Shown here piece by piece: positions 34,201 through 46,900 of a stretch of DNA of 64,000 bases. This stretch comes from Klebsormidium nitens. Taxonomy: Eukaryota; Streptophyta; Klebsormidiophyceae; Klebsormidiales; Klebsormidiaceae. Position 1 is the first letter of the stretch. The number at the start of each line of letters is the position of its first letter. The stretch is from NCBI GenBank assembly GCA_000708835.1, contig DF237039.1, forward strand, positions 124,001 through 188,000, written 5' to 3'. The notes beneath the pieces are model-generated. The model was not told where the DNA came from, made no database searches, and worked only from the letters and a program-made list of their open reading frames with translations. Both the position numbers and the translations under genes were made by a program.

Positions 34201-36267
34201 GCTGCATAAACGAACTGACTAACACATTATATCAAGGGTCGGGAGTCCGTTTTCGGATGGGCACAGAAGGAACGAACTGAGATGAACATGCGGCAGACTC
34301 CAGAGGCTCGTAGAGGCAGTCCTGTGCGAGAAAACCTCCCTTCGGGACAGAACAGCTCGATCTCTTAGCCTTGTACATCTGGAAACAAAGCGCCCACATC
34401 TATACATCTGAGAGAAGACACAGGAGGCCGCACCTGCAGGGCGTCATTCTCGCGCACGCCGGTGGCGCGCCGGTTATTGATGATGGAGCGGAACACGTCG
34501 CGCAGCTGCTTGCGGGCCTGGTCGCGGCGCAGGTGGGCGGGGATCGGGAGGCGGGGCATGATGACGCTGATGGGGAGCATGCCCAAATCCAACACATGGA
34601 ACAGGTCCGACACCTGCGGTCAAAGAACGGAATCAGGTCAGAAGAAGGATAATCGTCATGACTAGAAACAGTACACTGGCCCCTGCTGTTCGTGCAGAGT
34701 GGGCCAATGGAGCCACAGGTCCATATGAAAGAGCGGGAAAATGACGAAACAGAGCCAAACCAACAAGCCTTTCGCTCCTGCCAGGTCAAGGTCTGCCTAT
34801 TCTTGGTCTCCAGTTCCTGTAATGTCCACCGCTGCAGACAAGAGACTCGAGAATAGAAACTATTGGGCATCTTTCACCCCCAATTCATCAGCTCAGCCAA
34901 GCTTTACTACCACCTGATCAACTATTGCTTGACCAACTTTTGATGGGTACCTCACCTGCTCAAACATTTGCTCGCGCACCTCCCTCCCGAGCAGCGTCCT
35001 ACTGGCCGTCATGATGATCAGCTTGGACAGCTCCTCCTTGAGATCCACCTCGCCCTCATCTCCCCACTTGCCAAAGAACGTCTGTGCACAGCACAGGATA
35101 AGCCTTCAAACACTACTGCACTTGGATGCAAGCCACAAAAGTGTAGCTCTGGTTGGGCTTCCTTTCCTTCACTCGTGCTGCTCCTCGCACAGAGTCTGGT
35201 CAGAAAAGTCTTCTCTTACACATACGCAGAAAAGAATGTTTCTGACAGCTCGCTCCATGACACAGTGTCAGAAGATCCTTTTGTTCTCAAACAGTCTGGC
35301 GGAAAGCCACTGTGTACATATGACCACTCCACTGGTTTGCATAAAAGTGGAGAAAGAGAGAGTGGCGCCCAAGACACGCATTTGACCTCTCCTCACCTCT
35401 GCCTCCATCACCATCATTTTGACATAGTCCCGCAGCCTGCTGCTGCGGAGGCTCTCCGCAAACATGCGGAACTGCTCCTGCCTGACGCTGTAGTCAACAT
35501 CAAAGACGACGCCTTTCCCGAAAGTAGGCACCGAGTACTGGTACACCTCCTGCTGACTCAACTCCGCCTCAGCGGCCTGCGATTACAAACGTGCATTGAA
35601 TGACCGTCTGTTCGGCAGCGCCTGCAGCGTAAGCTGCTGGTGTACAGACGAATGTGCTCAGTGCTATATCCAACCAACCGAGAAGATGACAGAATGCAAA
35701 AATGAAAGATGGAGCGAACCAGTGTAGATATCTGGTCTGCAATTCGCCCTGCCAGGCATCCCTTCTTTAAGAAATGCAAGGTGCTCAAGATTTAAGGTGA
35801 GTTTCCTCAACTGCTTCCACAGCAGCAGCAAGCTGTGACTTTGACCTCCGCTTTCATCAGACGGCAACTAGCTCTTGAGCTCGACGACATACGAGTCCAC
35901 AAGCAAACCAGGGAGATGAGGCACAGCGGCAATAACCACAATCATTGGATCTTACCTTGAAAAAGTGATTGGACACCTCTGGTCCAATAAGGAATGTGAT
36001 CCTCTTGTGGAACACATTGACGGTGAATACATCCCCATGCTTCTCATACCCTTCCTTTATGAGTTTGAGCGGGCCATCCATGAACTTCAACACACCACCA
36101 ATTATTGGAATTGTACTAAGGGTGGGGGGAGCTTTTCCATTCCTCTTCGTAGCCAATGACACCACCACCAGCACAGACAGGAGGACGACAATGACTGATG
36201 CGAGCACAAAAGCGCTACCAGGAATCTGCCCTAGCAGGCCCTCCAGACTTGCCCTGACATCCGCCAT
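31260..36267 (-). CDS. CYP51: Sterol 14-alpha-demethylase (obtusifoliol 14-demethylase), cytochrome P450 family 51
   Basis: This enzyme removes the 14-alpha-methyl group from obtusifoliol in sterol synthesis, as an ER-anchored haem monooxygenase. Eight exons join in phase: 36267-35956, 35576-35397, 35081-34956, 34613-34434, 34045-33906, 33271-33148, 32415-32206, 31484-31260. They encode 498 residues, close to the usual 490. An N-terminal membrane segment (about residues 20-45) precedes the Pro-rich hinge. The CYP51 substrate-site signature [16 protein letters not shown] lies in exon 2. The I-helix motif AGQHTSS is at residues 295-301. The K-helix EVLR (354-357) spans the exon 6/7 junction, and the haem loop [11 protein letters not shown] has its cysteine at residue 441. 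All key residues are present, so the enzyme should be active. The start ATG is at 36267. The exon 7 acceptor follows a run of C on the coding strand. SSU72 lies divergently upstream. Confidence 0.95.
32674..32711. repeat. 19-base direct tandem duplication in CYP51 intron 7
   Basis: CTTGAGCTGAGCACTCCAA occurs twice in a row at 32674-32692 and 32693-32711, apparently identical. It lies well inside the intron, with no sign of function. Confidence 0.7.
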
Positions 36268-37096
36268 CTTCCTGATATCCAAGCGCCCAGATCTACTTTC
36301 TCAGATGTCCTAGACCATGATCTTCAGCAACAAGCTGAATTTCCAATCGTCCAGCTTTGTCACAAAGTTTGTGCCGCTGCGCCTAATGCAAATTCTGCAG
36401 ATCTAGATTGACCACCTTCCTGCAGAACACCGCTTGCATTGACAATGAAACGTTGGTTGAACTGCAGTGAAGGAACCGCAGTGCAGAAAACATTGCAATT
36501 TGCAGTGGAACGCACTGCGTCCTTTGTTCCTGAGCCGCTGTCCCTAAATGTGGCAGGGCCGCTTATACCGCAGAATTAGAACCAAAAGGGTTAAAATACA
36601 AATCTGTCAGGATTTCGCAAACGGTTTTGTCTCCAACCCGCAGAACCATGGTTTTCAATCGCTTGTAACCGGATCAAAGTTAAGCAACCACCCAGCTTCT
36701 GACCAGACCCCTCTGTTCACGTTTTTGAGGACGCTAAATCACGCTCTCAAACCAATCGCAGCCATCCAACAGTACAACTGTAAGATCCGACGGTGGGATA
36801 AATGAGGTCCTTGCACTGCGCCCTCGCCATCATGACAACAGTGGCGCGAAAGCTCGACAGTTTTCAATAGCTTTTCAAGCAACATCTGCAATTTGAAGAA
36901 GCGCTCGAGGGGACAGCTGCTGCAATGTCGTGATGCTGAAGGGGCTTTGGCAGTTCGTTCTTACACTTTACAATCAGATGAGTACCAGCACAAGGTCGTC
37001 GGCAAGTTTCCGCTTCATTTGTATTGCAGATTAATATCTGAACAAGGTGATTTGGGTAAAGCTAAGGATAAGCCACCCGCCAACTTGTTTTAAGCA
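36268..37096. promoter_or_regulatory. Shared divergent upstream region of CYP51 and SSU72
   Basis: About 830 bases separate the two start codons on opposite strands. Promoters and 5' leaders of both genes must lie here or in 5' introns. I cannot point to a specific core element. Small open frames within it look non-coding. Confidence 0.45.
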
Positions 37097-39930
37097 ATGA
37101 TCCTCACGGAGCGGCCTTTTGAACACGTTGCACTATCTGTTATGAATGGTTATGAGTCCTACGAGCAGCGTCCAGATACTTCTGGCGCTGCTGCAAGCCA
37201 AGAGCTTTCGCAGTTTGATGCCGCCTCGCGTCTCGAGGCAGAGGACACTGGTAGAGGCGTTGGGAGATCGAGGTTCAGGTTTGCAATGGTTTGTGCTTCA
37301 AACCAGAACCGCAGCATGGCGGCACATGCACTCCTCCAGAAAAGCGGCCTTCTGGTCAACTCCTATGGCACAGGCTCTCAGGTGAAGCTATTAAAGTGAT
37401 TTGTTCAGCTGAAATTCTAGTGCTTACCCTGCAGTTATTTTCTGCCTGCATCTTCTCTTTATGGTTGCCACTTGTTTGCCTTCGGTATAGGGGTTCCACA
37501 TTGTCGGACTGGTCCAGATTGTTTGCCTAATGCATTTAATCATACTGGCACTTAATCTTATGTACCTTCGCCATATTCGTGGAAGGCACTTTGTGCGCTG
37601 ATTGGGTGTTACATTGCTGTGGTGGTTGTGTTCTCAGGTGAAGCTTCCAGGGCCCAGCCAGAAGGAGCCAAATATCTACAGCTTTGGCACTACATACCAG
37701 AAGATGCATGACGAGCTAGCCGCACAGAACCCAAGCCTGTATCCTCCTCAAAAGAGCGGCCATCAAGTAGCGCTTATCCATATGTTGTTTTGCCTGAACT
37801 TATGTTGTGAATAACCTACTGCACCAGTCTGGTTGTGATGAAACATTTGCTGCTCTTTGCTTTCCACGAAGAAGCTGCGGTACGTCGACCTGTCCAGCTG
37901 TTGATGTTTTCTGCCGATGATTTGTCCGGGGATATCTGATAATTGCAAGCACTTCATAGGTCCCGAAAATACAGCTCATTAGTACTGTCAGCAGAGTCGT
38001 ATTGCAAGAAATGTTTTGACAGCACCCCCCTCTTTCAGATTGTTTCTTGAGTATCTATCTTTTCTATTTGATTGTACGTGTCAATTTCCTTTATCGTCTG
38101 TCCCTTGACAACAAGCAGATACCGCAAAAATGGGATTCTGGAGATGCTACAACGAAACATGGCGGTAAAAGGAGCTCCTCAGCGGTGGCAGGACAACCAT
38201 GAAGATGGATTTTTTGACATTGTCCTAACCTTTGAGGAGCGGGTATTTGATGCTGTCCTAGAAGGTGAGCTCACCTTAGGATCACTTTTGTGATTCAAAT
38301 GTTGATTCCTGCTGCTCATGCCCAGAAATTCAATTCTGCCAGTCAGGGCAACACTTCATCCTCTTGTGCAAGTCCAGAGTAGCAGTTCTGAGCCCCTGAT
38401 GTTATCATCACCTCCTAGTGATTACAGAGATGTACGGGGAAGGATCGCCAGCAGTCTGCCTATCATACCGTGGACCAATCTGGATAATCACCTATGCTTT
38501 TCGTTAGAAAGTCTGCACCTATGTTTTAGGACTATGCTCAATATGCAGTCGTTGTTAGGTATTCGAATGTTTCAACAATTGAGGGCCAGTCCCAACTTTT
38601 GTGTTTCCTCACTTGATTGCGTATTGTGATTGTTCTTGTTTCTTGCTTCCTTCTGAAGAGCGTTATGCATTACTGTCAGGGCCTGTACAAATGTGCAGGA
38701 GGGGATACTCGCAGGGAACTGCCGGTGTTTCATATTGTGCAGCTTTTGGTTGCATTTTGGAATCTGGCCAGGGTTCCGTTGTCCGTGACAAATGGCCCTG
38801 CTGAGGATCTACTCGCTGTGTGTGCAGATATGCAGAGTAGGCAAAGCAAGGGACAGAGTGCTCTTGTGGTCCATCTGGAAATCAGAGATAGCCATGAGGA
38901 GGCAGCCTCAGGAGCCAAACTGGCTCTTGAGCTTTGTCAAATGGTGAGGAATGGGACTTTGAACAACGCTTGTACGGTGGTTTTGTCTGTTTTTGCCAAT
39001 CTGAAGCTTTGCCTTGATCGGAGTGAGCAGTCTCCTTGCAGAGATGGATGTACAGAATCTTTGTCTTTCTCATGTCCAACGCGTGTACACCAACGTGTGA
39101 CTACACACACCGCCACAATATACGAGGCCAACTCAGTTTATACTAGCCTTGCACGGTCAACTCAAGCAGTTCTCCATAGTCTCCGAGTCTTGGAGTATTC
39201 CTTTCGGACGGGAGAAAGTATCAACACTGGACGATTAGCAGACATGACGCCGCGCATGCCGATGAAGGCTGTAAGCAATCTACCGTAGCAGGGTGCGATG
39301 ATCCTCATAATTGGATATGGGAGGATCGATGTTGCTATAGGAGGGTTGTGCAATTCAGTCCTTCTTCTCCGCTGTGCGCTCCTAAGCGGATATAGGCCCA
39401 TCAAAAGTTGGTCAATGCAAGTCGGAGCTTTGCAGCCGCTGGACACTAAATTGACAATCCATTTGCCCAAGTGGGGCTCTGAATCCGCAGTGCACATGTT
39501 GGCTCACTCTGGGTAGCACAACCAGTAACTTTGTATATATTCGGATGCCTGCAAGCATAGTGATATCAAGCTTGTCAGGTACAGGTTTGCTTCTTTTGTG
39601 TTCGGCAAAGGCTGGCCAGGTGTCCACCTTTTGACACTTGGCCGGCACCAAAGCACTTCACATTCATGCCCAACCCTGTAAGATGGGTAAGACTTGCCTC
39701 GGATTCATGAATATCGAATATCGACTGAAGTCAGGGCGCTATCCGGTTGTCTAATCGATGCAATCTGTTAGCTAGCCTTCGTCATGGAAGTTTCAACTGA
39801 CTCCCAAATTTCCTGCTTGTGCTTGCAGTTTGAGGAAGTAGAAGCTTGGGAAGACGGAGTAGATCTAGTTTTAGAGAGATTTGAAAAGCGCTACAAACGA
39901 AGACCAATATACGAAGTATGTTTCTTCTAG
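37097..39930 (+). CDS. SSU72: RNA polymerase II CTD Ser5-P phosphatase SSU72
   Basis: SSU72 removes phosphate from Ser5 (and Ser7) of the RNA polymerase II C-terminal repeats and works with the cleavage/polyadenylation machinery. Five exons agree in phase: 37097-37381, 37638-37738, 38119-38264, 38828-38943, 39829-39930. They encode 249 residues. The Cys-X5-Arg phosphatase loop MVCASNQNRSM has its cysteine at residue 66 and arginine at 72. VKLPGPSQKEPNIYSFGTTY and the later RDSHEEA, with the expected catalytic Asp, match the family. The end, RRPIYEVCFF, is like the typical aromatic SSU72 C-terminus. Compared with yeast and human (Cys near residue 12-15), about 54 extra Ser/Ala/Glu-rich residues precede the core. 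If translation starts at a later Met, this extension would shrink. The last intron, 38944-39828, is 885 bases. Confidence 0.93.
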
Positions 39931-42900
39931 CTTCAACAATCTACAACGAATGGTCCACTGCATGTGCATGAATCTCGTCGACCATGTGGCACTAAGTGAT
40001 ATATAACACAGGTTGAAATCATTCTTAGTGACCACGCTTCGATGCACTGGAAACAAAAGCAGGCTGGCAACCAACAGACCGCGTCACGGGCGGCTAAAGC
40101 TTTCAATGTCAGAAGCGTAGAACCATACAACTCGACAAAGGTTCAGTCTTAGTACCGGTAATACACGATAATGAGATTCACGTCCGTGTTGGTCGATAGT
40201 ATCTTGAAATATCCTCGGATTTGAAGCCTCGCTGCGAAAGTTGACTTCTTGATGGGCTTCCGGATGCTCGTCTGGAATGTGTTTCGTTGCACTCCAGGCA
40301 GAAAACTCGATCATACCGTTCGTCATAGCTGCAAGATTACAAAGAACAGTGTTTATTGCGCCCTTTATTCTTGGTGCATAAATGAGTGTCCTGAAGCTGC
40401 GCATGCCATCAGATTGCCTTTGTCGAAGGCCGGCGGCCAAAAAGGCGGCGGCTCAAACACTGATTGCGTAATCAGCCAGGAGCATCAAGTCGGTGGCCGA
40501 GTTCGGCCACGTGACGAACGTCCCTGAGGCAAATTCAGCCGCTTCCCGTGTTACTACCCCTCACTAAACTTCGTATGAAGCCTGCAGTGCTAATAATAAA
40601 GATGTACTCTGGACTCGCCATTCAGTCCACCCAAGATTCATATGTCCTTCTCTATTCCCTGGTTCGTCCCGATGAGCGGACCCGGAGCAAGGCTAACTAT
40701 TTGCAGGCTTCGCAAGATGCCTTTAAAGGCTTCGGCTTTTTTGTAAAACGACATAAAACGACGCTCAGACATGCTGAGACGAGCGAAGTCGATTGGAAGA
40801 GCTGCCAAGGTCGTGATGCGAGGTGGGGTGCTCCTTAACAAAAGACAAGAACCTTTTAGCTCCTTTTTTGGCTTTTCGCTTTATTCATTGTACTTTAGGT
40901 CCTGATGCAAAGCGCTTTGAAGCTTGCTAGATCAACCGGCCGTTGTGTTTCTTACATCGGTTTGATTCCCTTGGAATTGTACCTTTGAAGAATGTACTGT
41001 TGGGCACAATCGACCCCGCTTTAGTTGGGAACCGATGTTCTCCGACGATCCTCAGCGAAACTTTGCTCTAGCGGTCTCTCAAAAAAGACAGGTGCCAGCG
41101 TTCTTGCAGCGAACCTGGGTCGCACTTCGAGAGGTTTGTACTGCCACAGGAGGCCACATAAGCGGACGATCCCGCAAGGGGTAAGGAACGGGCTCACTTA
41201 CTTTGTAACGGAGCACTGTTCACAGAAGGGCTCTTGACAACTCTCGCAAGTGCGTTCGCGCCCACAGCAAAGCCGTTGCCTGCAACGCAACCAGATAGCG
41301 GGAAGCTAAGTATCGTCGCCTAACGTTTGGTGGTACCTCTACGAATCCGTCTCTCAAATTTTGGTGCAGAAGTTTCGAATCTGAGGCTTTCTTTGAGGCC
41401 TCCGTGAAGCAGACTTTCCCCTTTTTGCTGCTTGAAGAATAGACTCTTCCTATTCCTTGAGACAGCCGGGTACAAGTCGTTTCCCGCCCTCAAGGAAACA
41501 CACATTGAAATACGAGGACTTCCAAGCAGATCGACCTTCCGCCACTCCCACAAGTGTGAAAAATGGGACTACTCACTCGCAGTGCGTGCAAAACGTCTCG
41601 CCTGGGTCCCCGCACTCTCCACATCTCCAATCCGATACGTCGATGTCCATAGCCCCTGTTTCGCTGACTGCAGTCCCGGCGCCGTTTGGGCCGTGAGACA
41701 GGGCGGGGGTGCCCATACTACCAACACCTTGAAAGAAATGCATAAGAAATCACTTTCTGATATCGGTCCAGGTGTGGTTGGGGAGTCTAGCCGAAAAAGG
41801 TATGACAGCTGTTCCGGGCCAACTTACGCCCCCTTTGTTGTGGTCGGGTACTGCAGTACCCTGGATCCGTGTATTCAAACAGAAAGTTTCCGTGGGAGAA
41901 GGTATTGGGTTTTTGGCCTTGAATGGCTCCTGGAAGAAACTGTAATTGTGCGGAAAAGCTGTGCTCGCTTTCAAGATTGCAGGAAGTCCGATTGGCCTCT
42001 GACATTGAGACAAGGAATCAATGGACTGGGATGTCTTCCAATTTGACCCCTGGAAAGGAAACTCAAAGCGACAAGATGGTTGAGTATGGGTTAAAGAAAA
42101 CCACAGATTAAGAATCAAAGGTGCATCACTCTAACGGGTAGGTAAGGAACGCTGAAACTATAGTAGATGTCCGTTCGCACTTTGGCACAACCTGACCTCA
42201 CACCAACACAAAGTCAAGAGACTCCAGGGGAAAGTAAGGGCCGCATTGGTAATCTGTTACGCGTTGCCCCTTCCTAGATAACAGAAGTAGGTACTTTGGC
42301 TTCCTTACTGATATTGTCACCAAAGGAGGGTTCCTGGCAATAGGATGAATCAAAAGCCACATTCGCCGAAAATGAACCATCTGAAGTTGCCAGACTTACT
42401 AGGGTCTCGAGATCCTGACGCTATATTCTGGTGGTGAGTGCCCGTGCTTCCATTGGGAGCCCCGTTAGAATGGTCTGAGGCGGCGCTTGCCCTGGCGCCG
42501 GCTCTAAGTAACCTCAGAGTGTGTTCTGTAGGAAAGAAGCGCCATGACTGTTACATAGATTTGAGGGAAAAGGGCAGCAGCAGTCAACGAAAGGCCACAG
42601 GCTTGTCCAATGGACGTTCGACTTTCTGGTGGCATGATCTGACCATTCTGATTTGTGCATCTGGAATGCTCATGATCACCACTAAAAGACCTTCTTGGCG
42701 GAGAGGAATGTTTGAGACATCATAAACCGCACTTAAGCATCAGGGAATGTCAAGAGTACTTGAGAGGTGTGTCCACAACAAGTACGTACAGCACTTGCCC
42801 AACATCCAAGAGGGAATGAAGCATTAAAAAGCTGGTATCTTAAGTTCTTGGGGGGTCACATTGGCCAATCTACGTCGCCAACCGCCAGTTATAAGAGATG

Positions 42901-43995
42901 TGTCCAATGTGAGACTCAGTTCCGCAGTCACCCCAGCCGCGATTGCCCAGAGGATGAAAGGAGCACAATGGAGAAGTCTGTTGAACATCCGCAGGGTAAT
43001 GTGAAGTGCGTGGACCTTGTATGCTGGCAGTATCTTCTTTCAAACGCGTGCCCTGGCCCCTCTCCTGTCGGCCCCCGGTTGGCTCCCTTCGCTTCACCAT
43101 ACCAGCAAATAATCCAGCAGCTTCTTCGAGAAACTTCGTCCCACCTGACTACTGGCGAGGTACTTTTTCTGGCCGTACAGATGCCGCAAGAGGAGCCTAG
43201 CTCAGCTTCAAGTAAGTGCCTCTATCGTTTTGTACACTTCATGCAAGCACCGAGACCAACCCACTCTTCGGGCTTTTCTGATTCGTATCAAAGATGCCAG
43301 GATTGAATAGCTGGCCAATGCACGCAGGGCGACGGATCTAGAGATAAGTGCAAAACCTAAGGCTAGGACCTTCTAATGAGTTTCTGAAGTGGACGATGAT
43401 GATGGAGGTCAGCATTGGGCGCCTTTAACCACCTTCATAGCTTGGCAGCTTGCACTCTGAACAAATTGAATCAGTCCCACGGTGCAATTGCAGCGGCAGC
43501 CTTGGCGGCTGGTCCAGCCTCAGGCCCAGGGACGAGTTCGAAGACTCGAGCAGAGACGTAGAACAGCGTCCAGTATCCGAAAACGTGGTGGTTCGACGCC
43601 GAAGATACAATCGGTATTGTAGCCCTCTGCGAAATGCACAGGGTCGAATCACTCAAAGTTGGCTAGGACGCCTTCGTCGTACCGTGACCAGCGCGGGGCC
43701 TTTCCCAGCCTTCGGTTTTATTGGCGAAACAGTGCCGCTGCCACTGGCGCCATGCAAGCTTCAGAATCACAAGCTTGCGACTTTTCTCTGTTTCTCCTGT
43801 GGATCAAACGCTTGATGACAGCGTCAAGACACAAGCGTACGATCCCGCACCTTTATTGAAGTTTCACTTGTTGCTAGCTCCCTATCCTCACTTCAATGTT
43901 CCTCCAGCTCAATGTGCTCTGAACCCTAATCTCCGGCCCGCTGAATGGCTTAGCTCTAAACACTCCGGATACTGATGTCTTGAGAAGCATCTGGA
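39931..43995. other. Four-kilobase stretch without a firm gene
   Basis: Many overlapping short frames but no domain I recognise. Some pieces look exon-like: 41035-41442 (listed separately); 41466-41692, Ser/Pro/Thr-rich, ending at a GTGAGA; 41983-42111, ending in a stop; and 43405-43549, Ala-rich (AIAAAALAAGPASGPGTS) with a stop. I could not join them in a consistent phase. A poorly conserved plus-strand gene is possible. The end of the stretch should hold the promoter of the CEP97-like gene. Confidence 0.4.
41035..41442 (+). CDS. Possible small two-exon gene, 72 residues; not recognised
   Basis: The exon 41035-41180 starts with ATG, reads MFSDDPQRNFALAVSQKRQV and ends at an AAGGG|GTAAGG donor. 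The exon 41370-41442 follows GGTGCAG and reads SFESEAFFEASVKQTFPF to a TAG. Phases agree (2 plus 1). The composition looks natural, but I know no family with this sequence, and it may be part of a larger unresolved gene. Confidence 0.25.
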
Positions 43996-46900
43996 ATGGC
44001 GACCTCTTTGCGGCGGAGCATATCCAGTATGCCGAGCCAAAGGGGCTCCTTTGCAAACCCATTGCCAGCTGACAGCAGCTTTGCAAGCATGTCTGGATTT
44101 CTTGAGCTTGAAGCGACTCAGCAGCTAGCGCCACCAGCGGACCGTTTTAGCGTTGTTGGCACCTCTAGCTTTGTTGGGGGCACAGGTGAAGAGTGCGCAG
44201 ACCTTCGAGGGCGGGGATTGGTGGCCCTGCCTGCGCTTGGGAGACAGTCAGGGTTGACCGCAGTGGACCTTTCAAACAATAGCATAGCAGGCCTGGAGTC
44301 AGCTCCGGAAGAGTTGCCGGACGATCTGCAGGTGAGCTGACAAAATTCTATCTTCGTTTGGCATTGAAGGCATTGCGGATGGTAGCTGGAGGTGCTTGAC
44401 TTTGGCAGATTGGGTTTAATGGTTTTACCGGCTGTTGTTGATAGACAATGTTGACCAGCCAGCATGATGCAGACGGTGATTCGCAAGCTGTTTTGAGTAC
44501 TCAGATCTGCTGTCCTTTTTCGAGGACAATATGGCCTGCAATCAAAGTCAAGCGAGTCAGTCAGGTCAGATCAGTCAGGAGATCTTAAGAGCATCATCTT
44601 CTCTTCAGGCCTCCCCTCGCATCTTCCTTCTTATTGGCCACAACTTGAAGCTATTCAACTCAAAGCACCCCCAGTCGATCTGCAAATTTGGCTGAAACTC
44701 TTTCCTGCCATGAGCAATGCTTCTGGAATGGTACGTCAGTCTTCAGTTGCTCCAGTCGCCGCCGGCATTGTGCAAGTCACCGCAGCATTCCACCTAGCAG
44801 GCTGCTTAAGAACAGCTCACTTGCGTAAAGCCAGCTTACACGGTCAGCAACCAGATCTCCCCTCATGATCAGCAATCAGCTCTCAACCCCTCCTCTTTCT
44901 CACCTCAGACCAGTCTCGTTTCAAACTCTCAGTGTCTCCCTCTACTACTTCCAGATGCTCTCCCTGGCTGGTAACAAGCTCTCGGACCTCTGCCACCTAA
45001 AGTACCTGACTGCGTGCACCTCCCTCATCGACCTCGACATCTCAGGCAACCCTGTAACCGATGGTGCCGCCAGGATTGGCTTCGACCTTCGACCGTTCCT
45101 GCTCTTCCTTCTGCCACGGTTGCAGAGGTGAGGGTGATTATCCTGGCTTTTACCCTTTCTGGACTTGACCCGTTGCTTATGGAAGGCCGGGACTTTGTGA
45201 ACCACTGCCCTATGAATTCAGTGGCATAGGCAGATTGAACAATCCTCAGCTCTTGTCTGTCACAGTAAGGGACTATCCTATAATTCGCGGTCTGGCAGAG
45301 ACTTGCACGTTGGATAAAGCCCACATACTACGTGGGGAAGCGAATTTCTGACCTGAGCGACAACCTATTGGAAGCATTGACTGCAGTGAACAGCTGAGAC
45401 TTATTTCCTCGTATCCACTTGATTGGCGGGAAGAGCAAGGGCGCTCGAAGACGACTCGCTTGGTTCATAGCGAACTTTCTGGGGCACTTTACATTCTTAT
45501 CCACTTCGCTCTTTTTGTTCTCCGTTTTTCCGTCTCTTCGACCCCGTGATATCGAAGCGACGGTCCTTCGTTCATAACGTATCTTCCCATTCCGTCTGAA
45601 GGGATCTCCCGCAAACACCGGCTTGCAAACAACCTGCTGCTTTCACGTGGATCCGGAAACCTCACTTTTTCGACGGCGCTGAGTGCCGAAACTCGGAAGT
45701 GAATGACGACTGGGCTCGGACCTACGTATAGCTAGCTGCATCAAGGCCTTGAAACTGACTCTTCACCACAAGCGCAAGAACACGATGCATTGCTTTCAAA
45801 AAATGCTTCCACACAATGTTGCTTGAGTACCAACAATTGTCTTATGAGGGCGACGGGCTGTTTCGACCCAACTTTCGGAGAAGCTAGAGTGTCGAAGGTT
45901 GTTTTCTCAATCAAATCTGTACTCAGACTTGATTCCTATTTCCTTGATTCCAGCCCAATCCCGGACATGGAGAAGGTGGAAAGAAGCTGTATCCAGATCC
46001 TTTCCAGCCGTTCGAAGAATTGTTGAGGAATCGTCGTACAAATACGGAATACTTTAAGAATCGAACCAAGGGATATACAGAAACAGCTGCTATGGAAACC
46101 CTCAAATCCCGAAACCGTGAATATGTTCTGACGCTTCTCCCAGGCTGAACGGGCAGGACGTCCGGCAGGCGCGGCTGCTGGAGGCGTCGCGCACGCTATT
46201 CACGGACGCCCGAGGGCGGCTGTCGGACCGGCTACTGGAGATGCTGGACGACGGACGGCAGGTCGAGCTGACGCACTACCTGTCGCAGCAGGTCAGCCTG
46301 ACGTCAGCTGAAAGACAGCGGTCCTATCCTCCATGAAACGGGCGTCTAGCTTCGCTTAGAGGGACAATTGACTGTCGCGAAACCGCACATGTAAGACTTT
46401 TAAAGCCAACGGTAGAGACCCCGAAATGTGGAACGTTTCTCTGACGAAACGTTTGCAATTCCCCTACACGTGTTTGGCCTGTTGGGACGTTGTGAAGATC
46501 GACAGTCCCTTCGACTGTCCCTTGCGCCTCTGCGGCAGTCCTTTCACCTGTGTACGTTGTGGACATCGGTACCAGAATGCAGCAAAACTTGCCAAATCTG
46601 CAAAACACTACAATCACAGGACCTAAAGCCTTTCAGGGAATGTTGTTGGGTTGTATCAAAGCCCTGAGAATTTGTCCACGGAATGCTTGCTGGGAGTGGC
46701 AACAACCGCCAGTTCTGGTCTGTGCTTCTCCAACAAGCTAGTAGCTGCAATCCCCTCCGCTCTCTTCCTCCTCTACCAAGCCTCTTGGCCTCTCTTTTTT
46801 TCCTCTCCTCTCTTCAGACGTTTACTTCCACAATCTGCTTCGTTTTCCCTTGGTATCATCTTAGACTACTTGTTCTGAGCTTCTCATCTTTGAGCTTTCT

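Noticed and set aside
41432-42046. 204-codon plus-strand frame
   Set aside because: Cys/Trp/Arg-rich random-like composition, and another frame in the same place looks more protein-like. No domain.
42767-43306. 179-codon plus-strand frame with a CVQCETQF stretch resembling a zinc-binding motif
   Set aside because: Only one Cys pair fits. No consistent splicing or known zinc-finger spacing.
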